Shown in pieces: positions 58,467 through 64,000 of a stretch of DNA of 64,000 nucleotides; within the stretch, counting starts at the first letter, position 1; each line of letters begins with the position of its first letter. The notes beneath the pieces are model-generated. The model saw nothing but the letters and a program-made list of their open reading frames with translations. It was not told the DNA's origin and searched no databases. The position numbers were made by a program, and so were the translations under genes. The stretch comes from Nonomuraea soli (GTDB lineage Bacteria > Actinomycetota > Actinomycetes > Streptosporangiales > Streptosporangiaceae), in contig NZ_JACDUR010000003.1 in the NCBI RefSeq assembly GCF_013761175.1, forward strand, positions 1,089,896 through 1,153,895, given 5' to 3'.

Positions 58467-58841
58467 ATGTCTCTCACCCTGACCGACCAGGACAAGTCCA
58501 CCCTGCGCACCGCCGCCTACGGCGCCGTCTCGCTGCTGGCCGCCGCAACCGACTCACCGCACAGGGTCGCCACCCAGGGCTCCATCGCGCTGGCCTCGGC
58601 CACCGGCCCGATCGGCCACGTGCTCGCCGCCAAGAGCGGAGACATCAACCTGTACGGCAAGACGGTCGCGGAACTGGCCGACCAGGTCCTGCCCGCCCTG
58701 ACGGCCTCCGTCGCCCTGCTCGGCCCCGACGCCGACGACTTCCGCACCACCATCCAGGTCGCCATCGAGGCCGCGACGCAGGGCCAGGACAGTCCTGTTC
58801 TGGCAGAGATGTCCCGCAAGATCACCGCAGCCCTCAGCTAG
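58467..58841 (+). CDS. Conserved small helical protein of unknown function
   Basis: 124 residues from ATG at 58467 with AAAGGATC upstream. Mostly Ala-rich helix (TAAYGAVSLLAAATDSPHRV, ALASATGPIGHVLAAKSGDI). No signal peptide, no clear membrane span, no Cys. Lies 12 nt after the pump gene and 12 nt before the serine hydrolase, so it is an operon member. I recognise the type from actinomycete genomes but no function is known to me. Confidence 0.65.
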   Translation: MSLTLTDQDKSTLRTAAYGAVSLLAAATDSPHRVATQGSIALASATGPIGHVLAAKSGDINLYGKTVAELADQVLPALTASVALLGPDADDFRTTIQVAIEAATQGQDSPVLAEMSRKITAALS

Positions 58842-58853
58842 GGAGTTTCACCC

Positions 58854-60059
58854 ATGTTGTCCAAGATTGGAATGCACAGACTCCGGGACGTCCTGGAGCG
58901 GCACGTTGAGTCCGGCAAGATCCCCGGACTGGTCGCCCTGGTCAGCCGGGGTGACGAAACGCACGTCGAGGCGATCGGGACGCTTCGTCACGACGGCGGC
59001 CCGGCGATGAGCCGCGACACGATCTTCCGGATGGCCTCCACCACCAAGCCGGTCGCGATGTCGGCGGCGATGGTCCTGCTCGACGAGTGCCGGATCCGCC
59101 TGGACGACCCGGTTGACGCGTGGCTGCCCGAGCTCGCCGACCGGCAGGTGCTGAAGGACCCCACCGGCCCGCTTGACGACACCGTCCCCGCTCGACGCCC
59201 GATCACTGTGCGCGACCTGTTGACGTCCACGTTCGGGTTCGGCATGGACATGACCCTGATGGGCTCGCCGATCATGGGCGAGATCTTCTCAAACGGTCTC
59301 ACCCCCGACCTCCCGGTGCCGATGCCCGGCCCGGACGAGTGGATCAGCCGACTGGGCGCGCTCCCGCTGATGTACCAGCCGGGCGAGCGCTGGCAGTACC
59401 AGATCAGCCACGACGTCCTGAGCGTCCTCGTGGCCCGGGTAGCAGGCCAGGAGTTCGAGTCCTTCTTGAAGGAACGCGTCTTCGGACCGATGGGCATGAA
59501 GGACACTTCCTTCCACGTCCCCGCCTCCCAGATCCACCGCCTGCCCGACCTGTACGCCCCCGACCCTGTCAGCGGCGAGTTCCACGTGTGGGACCAGGCT
59601 GAAGGCGGGCGCTGGAGCTCCCCGCCGCCCTTCCAGGGCAGCGGCGGCGGCCTGGTCTCCACCGCCGATGATTTCCACGCCTATTTCCAGATGCTGCTCA
59701 ATGGCGGTGTTCACGAGGGCGAGCGCATCCTGTCGCGTCCCGCCGTCGAACTCATGACCACCAACCGCCTCACCCCGTCGCAGCAGGAAGTACGGCACGC
59801 GATGGCCACGTCAATGGTTCACCTGTCGCACGGCCAGGGGCAGCACGGCGGCTGGGGATTCGGTATGGCGGTACGCACCCACCGGGGTGACTACGCGCCG
59901 ATCGGCCAGTTCGGCTGGGACGGCGGAGCGGGCACCTCCGCCTACGCCGACCCAGTCAACGGGCTCACCGGCATCCTGCTCACCCAGGTCGGGATGTCCG
60001 CGCCGAACTCGGCGCACCTCATCCACGACTTCTGGACCACCCTCTACCAGGCCCTCTGA
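58854..60059 (+). CDS. Beta-lactamase-fold serine hydrolase
   Basis: 401 residues from ATG at 58854 with GGGAG upstream. Catalytic SxxK is S62-T-T-K65 in FRMASTTKPV, the second-motif Tyr is in ERWQYQISHD near 182, and the third motif is FGWDGGAGTSAY. This is the class C / EstB-like (Pfam Beta-lactamase) family: esterases, D-aminopeptidases or lactonases. No signal peptide, so intracellular, which argues against an antibiotic-resistance role. Last gene of the operon; a strong terminator follows. Confidence 0.85.
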   Translation: MLSKIGMHRLRDVLERHVESGKIPGLVALVSRGDETHVEAIGTLRHDGGPAMSRDTIFRMASTTKPVAMSAAMVLLDECRIRLDDPVDAWLPELADRQVLKDPTGPLDDTVPARRPITVRDLLTSTFGFGMDMTLMGSPIMGEIFSNGLTPDLPVPMPGPDEWISRLGALPLMYQPGERWQYQISHDVLSVLVARVAGQEFESFLKERVFGPMGMKDTSFHVPASQIHRLPDLYAPDPVSGEFHVWDQAEGGRWSSPPPFQGSGGGLVSTADDFHAYFQMLLNGGVHEGERILSRPAVELMTTNRLTPSQQEVRHAMATSMVHLSHGQGQHGGWGFGMAVRTHRGDYAPIGQFGWDGGAGTSAYADPVNGLTGILLTQVGMSAPNSAHLIHDFWTTLYQAL

Positions 60060-60088
60060 AGCTCAGCGCTGGCCCGGGCCAACCGGGA

Positions 60089-60118
60089 GAAGCGGCCGAC
60101 GAGCCAGTCGGCCGCTTC
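60089..60118 (+). terminator. Hairpin terminator after the four-gene operon
   Basis: Arms GAAGCGGCCGAC (60089-60100) and GTCGGCCGCTTC (60107-60118), perfect 12 bp with loop gagcca, then TTGGG. It begins 30 nt after the hydrolase stop. Confidence 0.75.
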
Positions 60119-60229
60119 TTGGGCAGCCCCGGCGCGGTCAGATGCCCAGTGTGTCGGTTTGCGCGCTTCCAGGCGTCGACTGTGAAGGCGTTGGCCGTCG
60201 CCTGGACGCTGCCGAAGGTTGGACTCTGC

Positions 60230-61440
60230 GCCTGCCGAAAATCCCGTCCGGCCAGGTCATGGCCTTGCGAAGCCCCGGAGGTGTAGGCGCTCCTCACTCG
60301 TCCGTGTAGGAGCACCGGTGCGGCATGATGATCGTTCGTGCTTCTTCGTCTGGCCTATCTGACCGTCACGAGCGCGTTCGCCGTGCTACGGCTGCTACCG
60401 ATGAGCGATCGTGACAAGGACGTCGAGATTCTCGCTCTACGCCATCAGGTCATGGTCTTAGAGCGGCAGCTCGGCGCCGATGTGAGAGTAAAGTCCGCGC
60501 GCGAAGATCGCTTCTTCCTGGCGGCGCTCCTGACCTCACTGCCCCGAGCCATCTTACGTCGGCTGCGGTTTGTCGTCCGCCCGGACACCATCCTGCGCTG
60601 GCACCGCGAGATCGTGAAACAGCAGCACGCCCGGACCTGCCGGCCGAAGCAGCGAGGACGTCCGCCAACCGTCCGCTCCATTCCGCATACTCATCCTGCG
60701 CCTGGTAGCAGAGAACCCCTCCTGGGGCAACCGGCGGGTGCACGGCGAACTCGCCACACTCGGCCTCAAGGTCGCACCGTCCACGGTCTGGGAGATCCTC
60801 CAACAGGAAGGCATCGACCCAGCACCCGAGCGAACATCCACCACCTGGGCCGACTTCCTACGATCCCAAGCCGGCGCACTCCTGGCCTGCGACTTCATCG
60901 AGACCGTGACCCTGAGCGGGCAACTCCAGTACATCCTGGCTGTCATCGAGCACGCCAGTCGGCGCGTCCGTGTGCTCGGCACCACCGCCAACCCGACTGC
61001 GGTCTGGGTGACCCAGGCGATGAAGAACCTCGTCATGGATCTGGAGGATGCGGGCTGCCGGGCCCGGTTCCTGATCCGCGACCGTGACGGCAAGTTCCCC
61101 GCTCGCATGGACGAGATCCTCGCCGAAGTCGGCATCCAGACAGTACTCACCGGCATTCGGATGCCGCGGATGAACTCCATCATGGAGCGATGGGTGCAGA
61201 CATGCTGCCGCGAACTCCTGGACCGCTGCCTGCTCTGGAACGAACACCACCTGCGCCACGCCCTGGCCGAGTACGAACGCTTCTACAACGAACATCGCGC
61301 TCACCAGGCCCTCGACCAGGCGGCACCACTCCGCGCTGTCCCCGACCCGATCACTGAACCGGCGCGCGTCACTGTCCTGGACGTCCGCCGACGCGACCGG
61401 CTCGGAGGAATGCTTGGCCGTTCTCGCCTCTCAGAGGCGG
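60230..61440 (+). mobile_element. Integrase-core insertion sequence
   Basis: Left-end sequence (about 60230-60337), including GGTGCGGCATGATGATCG, is partly repeated at 63400-63520 and, more weakly, before 52103. The transposase occupies most of the element. The exact ends were not determined; the right end probably lies close to the tRNA-Lys fragment at 61481. Confidence 0.55.
60338..61440 (+). pseudogene. Integrase-core (DDE) transposase with frameshift
   Basis: The first frame from 60338 (LRLAYLTVTSAFAVLRLLPM, HREIVKQQHARTCRPKQRGR) must shift near 60680 to follow RILILRLVAENPSWGNRRVH then ELATLGLKVAPSTVWEILQQ. The core has Asp in CDFIETVTLS, Asp in FLIRDRDGKFP and Glu in NSIMERWVQ, i.e. 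a complete DDE set, and ends around FYNEHRAHQALDQ. A single -1/+1 change separates the halves, so it may be inactive, or expressed by programmed frameshifting as in some IS families. Confidence 0.7.
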
Positions 61441-61452
61441 CCAGAGAAACGA

Positions 61453-61661
61453 GAAACCCCAGGTCAAATGGGGTGCTGAGTGGTAGGGCGCCCGGGGCTC
61501 GAACCCGGAACCTACGGATTAAAAGTCGACAAATTCAATACCCGGTAGTGTCAATCCGTCTTTCAATGTACCGCTCTAGCCGCCAATGTCGCCCTTGAAA
61601 ATGTCCAAGAATATCGGCCAGTGTGCGGGGGTACCGATGGCCGAAGAGCACGCGACGAGCA
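61453..61661 (-). repeat. tRNA-Lys(UUU) 3'-half fragment and flank (right copy), candidate att site
   Basis: Minus strand 61527-61481 reads CTTTTAA anticodon loop, TCCGT, variable loop, a perfect CCGGG-TTCGAGC-CCCGG T arm, acceptor GCGCCCT, A and CCA. The 5' half of the tRNA is not present beyond the anticodon. The shared flanks described for 44631-44822 recur with the same 68-nt spacing. Integrases of actinomycete elements often use the tRNA 3' half as core site, so this marks an element end. Confidence 0.7.
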
Positions 61662-61664
61662 CGC

Positions 61665-61848
61665 GACACGGGGCCCGGCACGCTATTGCGCGCTCTTGAC
61701 TATCCGAACGATTGGCGAACGCGCCGTGGCAAAGGTGAAAACCTGGAAGATCCTGGACCGGGTCCGCTGCTGCCTTCACCGCATCACCATGCTCGTGCAG
61801 GCCATCCTCGCCCTCGGCAAGGTCGAGAGCTGCTACCACTCAGGATGA
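61665..61848 (+). pseudogene. DDE transposase C-terminal fragment
   Basis: VAKVKTWKILDRVRCCLHRI followed by TMLVQAILALGKVES resembles the last about 35 residues of IS5/DDE_4-type transposases (RLKTWRIL...RCCPHR...). No other part of the gene is present. Confidence 0.45.
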
Positions 61849-61886
61849 AAATGGCTCAGTCCTTTGCGTACCATACGGCTCTGCTG

Positions 61887-63377
61887 CTACCGCTGGCCCT
61901 CGTCAGCGGGCGCATTCCAGTTGCCATCGCCGATGATCTCGTTCCATCGCGGCCGCCATGACGGGACGCGGACATCCGGAACGAAGCAGGGCGTCGGCGT
62001 CACGTCGTGGTCGGCGAGGAGACGCACCACCTGTTCCCACGGGCCACCGCCGATCATCTCGACAGCGCATTGCCGGCATTCACCTCGACGGCTACATCGA
62101 TTACCGGCCCCTCCTGCGAGCACCTGTCGCAGGTGGTTGAAGGCGTCGAGCGGCGAATCCGTCCGGGCGAGATACCAGGTGCCTCTGCGGGCATGGGGGC
62201 CGAGTCCGGCGACGATATCGCTCTGCTGGGGCAGATAGAGCCGCTGTTCATGAAAGCGGAGGACGAACAGCCGATCCAGCACGTCGACCTCGTCTCCGTC
62301 AGGTCGCTCACGCTCGTACCAGGCGATGGCCTCCTCCCGGGTGCCTGGTCCCCACAGCAGGTCTTGTGGGAGGTGCGAGGTTTCGTAGCGCGCATCGAAG
62401 TAGTTCAGCTCGTCATCGTGCGCAGCGGCGAGTACGACAACATGAAGTTCGTTGTCCGGCTCGGCCGCGGCGGCTTTGGCGTTCTCGGCTGGGCCTGTCG
62501 AACTCGAGCGCTCGTCCTCACTCCACGCGAGGGCGAGCGGCTCGCGGCGGATCGGCGCCGGATACAATCGCCCGCCGGGTGTCGGGACACCCCACAGCCG
62601 GTTGATCGTCTCGGCCAGGTCTCTGATTGCGCGGGCAGCATTGACGGGCGTCGTGATGTGGTCGCCTGCCTCGTGCGCAACGAAGTTTCGGAACTTGCGG
62701 AACAGCGGCTCCATATGGCGGGTGCGTTGCCCGCTTAGCAGGCCCTCGGCGCGTGCCCACGTCATCAGGGCGTCCAGCATGCCATCGAACGCGATCGCCC
62801 GGCCGTTGCGGAGCCGCAGTTTGGGTGTCGAACGGCCCCTGCGTCGCTGGAATTGGCCGCGAACCTCATCAAACGTCGTCACAGCCTCCTGGCGGTCGAC
62901 GCCGTCATCAACGACGGTGATCGCACCGCCGTAGAACTCGAGGAAGCGTGCCCGCACGGCGAATTCAAGCGTAAGGTATGCCTGGTCATGAGCTGCTGTG
63001 AACAAACCGTAGTTGAGAACCCCGTAGCTGAACGTCTCGCGGACCTGGTCGAAGCGGGTCCGGACACGCTCGCAGACCTGGGGCACGAGATCGGAATAGC
63101 CGACGGTCTCCTGCTGGAAAGCCGCTGCGTCCTCGGGACGCATTCGTCCTCCGAAGCCCCACGGCGAGAACCGCAGCGAGCGCTCGTCCGGCTGCTGCAA
63201 CTCCTCGAATGGCGTGATCTCCACGGCGGGTCTCCACTCGTAGAAGGGAAAGCCTTTCAGGCTACGGCCCCCGCACTTTGAGCGCGAGGACTTCGGCAGA
63301 GGCAGAGCTGCTTCTTTGGCGACGATCAGCGCGATAACGGCGATGAGTTTCTCGGCACCTCGGCCGGAGCCTGCCAC
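61887..63377 (-). CDS. Hypothetical protein with HEPN-like RNFVAH motif
   Basis: About 496 residues from a GTG at 63377; the open frame extends to 63527, but those codons are antisense to an IS left end, so the native start is uncertain. Segments FYEWRPAVEITPFEELQQPD and RFSPWGFGGRMRPEDAAAF precede a helical domain with MEPLFRKFRNFVAHEAGDHI near the middle. RNFVAH fits the R-x4-H motif of HEPN nucleases. The C-terminal part has LPQDLLWGPGTREEAIAWYE and paired Cys (RCSRRGECRQC). Possibly an abortive-infection-like or RNA-acting protein; not recognised as a named family. Confidence 0.6.
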   Translation of the reverse strand: MAGSGRGAEKLIAVIALIVAKEAALPLPKSSRSKCGGRSLKGFPFYEWRPAVEITPFEELQQPDERSLRFSPWGFGGRMRPEDAAAFQQETVGYSDLVPQVCERVRTRFDQVRETFSYGVLNYGLFTAAHDQAYLTLEFAVRARFLEFYGGAITVVDDGVDRQEAVTTFDEVRGQFQRRRGRSTPKLRLRNGRAIAFDGMLDALMTWARAEGLLSGQRTRHMEPLFRKFRNFVAHEAGDHITTPVNAARAIRDLAETINRLWGVPTPGGRLYPAPIRREPLALAWSEDERSSSTGPAENAKAAAAEPDNELHVVVLAAAHDDELNYFDARYETSHLPQDLLWGPGTREEAIAWYERERPDGDEVDVLDRLFVLRFHEQRLYLPQQSDIVAGLGPHARRGTWYLARTDSPLDAFNHLRQVLAGGAGNRCSRRGECRQCAVEMIGGGPWEQVVRLLADHDVTPTPCFVPDVRVPSWRPRWNEIIGDGNWNAPADEGQR

Positions 63378-63399
63378 CTCTCCGCTCAAAGGACGTTGC

Positions 63400-63535
63400 G
63401 CCTGCCGAGAACTGCATCCGGCCGGGTCATCGTCGTACGACGGCTTAGTCTGGTGATTCGAGCTGGGCTGTCCCCAGTAGATGGAGCCAGGTGCGGCATG
63501 ATGATCGGCCATGCTCCTTCGTCTCATACATTGAA
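63400..63535 (+). repeat. Integrase-core IS left-end remnant
   Basis: TGCGCCTGCCGA and CATCCGGCC...GGTCAT blocks, then GGTGCGGCATGATGATCG and the transposase start ATGCTCCTTCGTCT, parallel 60230-60350. After about six codons the frame stops and the 117-bp repeat follows. The same order, transposase start then repeat, occurs at 52.1-52.4 kb. Confidence 0.6.
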
Positions 63536-63538
63536 TAG

Positions 63539-63655
63539 CCCGTGGTCGCGCAATCCGGTTGCGTATGGTGGCGGCCTGGTGTCATGTAGTGATATGCGTC
63601 GGTGGGCCAAGCTGAACGAGCGCCAGATGGCGACCCTGCGCCGGATCGCGGAGGG
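63539..63655 (+). repeat. 117-bp direct repeat, copy 2
   Basis: Matches 52319-52435 with three mismatches. Contains the promoter-proximal region and first about 20 codons of the gene at 63594. Confidence 0.8.
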
Positions 63656-64000
63656 CGATCCGGTCACCGCCAAGGACAGTGATTTGGCTCGTACCGTGTA
63701 TGCACTCCGGGACAGGGGCTTAGTTTCAACCCCCCGGACAAACGGCGTCTGGGTCGCTGAGGTAACCGAGGCAGGCCGCTTCTATCTCGAGCACGGCTAC
63801 TACCGGGGCGCCACGGCTCCGAGATCTCCCACCGTGAGTTCCAAGAGCGGAAAACGATCTGCCAACGTGAGGCCGCAATCACCTCACGCTTTGGCGGCTG
63901 AACTGATCAAGCGCTTGCAGGACGAAGGTGGGACGCTGCATGTCCGCGACCCGGACGAGGCCAGCAGGGCGCTTCATCGACGGGCTTTGGACGCGGCCAA
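63594..64000 (+). CDS. Winged-helix-like hypothetical protein, partial (runs off right edge)
   Basis: ATG at 63594 followed by at least 135 codons with no stop. The start RRWAKLNERQMATLRRIAEG, then DLARTVYALRDRGLVSTPR and WVAEVTEAGRFYLEHGYY, have the helix-turn-helix-wing rhythm of a winged helix. A second segment (ALAAELIKRLQDEGGTLHVR) follows a linker. Similar proteins are common in actinomycetes to my memory but have no assigned role. The 5' part is duplicated as a stump at 52374. Confidence 0.6.
   Translation, partial: MRRWAKLNERQMATLRRIAEGDPVTAKDSDLARTVYALRDRGLVSTPRTNGVWVAEVTEAGRFYLEHGYYRGATAPRSPTVSSKSGKRSANVRPQSPHALAAELIKRLQDEGGTLHVRDPDEASRALHRRALDAA

Overview
High-GC DNA with third-position GC bias, GTG starts, BTAD/AfsR and LAL regulators, DHA2-type MFS pumps and tRNA-linked accessory regions points to a filamentous actinomycete. 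A Streptosporangiaceae-like host (for example Nonomuraea) is a guess from gene style only. The window runs from a RiPP gene cluster through a carbohydrate-utilisation operon into a decayed, mobile-element-rich region.

1-14924 (all minus strand): a class I lanthipeptide-type cluster. In transcription order it has a LAL/LuxR regulator, a SARP-like BTAD/NB-ARC regulator, an S8 protease, a GAF protein, a 61-residue peptide, a zinc-ribbon/adenylate cyclase/AAA protein, an ATP-grasp enzyme, a split dehydratase (separate SpaB_C elimination protein and glutamylation-domain protein), six short precursor peptides, and a LanC cyclase cut by the left edge. The most distal precursor-like peptide has no cysteine. 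The first precursor is in frame with the dehydratase, with no stop between them. Two promoters in the cluster, before the protease and before the split dehydratase, carry three direct heptamers at 11-bp period, each exactly 22 nt from the start codon. This looks like the operator of the adjacent BTAD regulator.

15171-25700 (minus) with a divergent ROK repressor at 25790: a tightly overlapping operon for an ABC sugar importer (lipoprotein plus two permeases), two Gfo/Idh/MocA dehydrogenases, a secreted multi-module glycosidase-like protein and a DUF5107 protein. An AT-rich near-palindrome lies between the lipoprotein and ROK genes.

27000-44300: a small secreted protein, an AfsR-like regulator, then intact genes (esterase, XRE regulator, MarR with oxidoreductase, fatty acid desaturase with MFS pump, two TetR/MFS pairs) interleaved with truncated or frameshifted remnants.

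44600-64000: an accessory region. Two copies of a tRNA-Lys(UUU) 3' half with matching flanks (44631-44822 and 61453-61661) look like attachment-site remnants. Between them are a gene with an in-frame amber codon, a large HTH/NB-ARC/TPR/SEC-C protein with eleven 42-residue repeats, a NACHT remnant, IS5-type and integrase-core transposase remnants, another AfsR-like regulator and a divergent four-gene operon (CMD-fold protein, DHA2 pump, small protein, serine hydrolase). To the right of the second tRNA fragment are a putative HEPN protein and the start of a winged-helix-like gene that also exists as a 117-bp duplicated stump at 52.3 kb.
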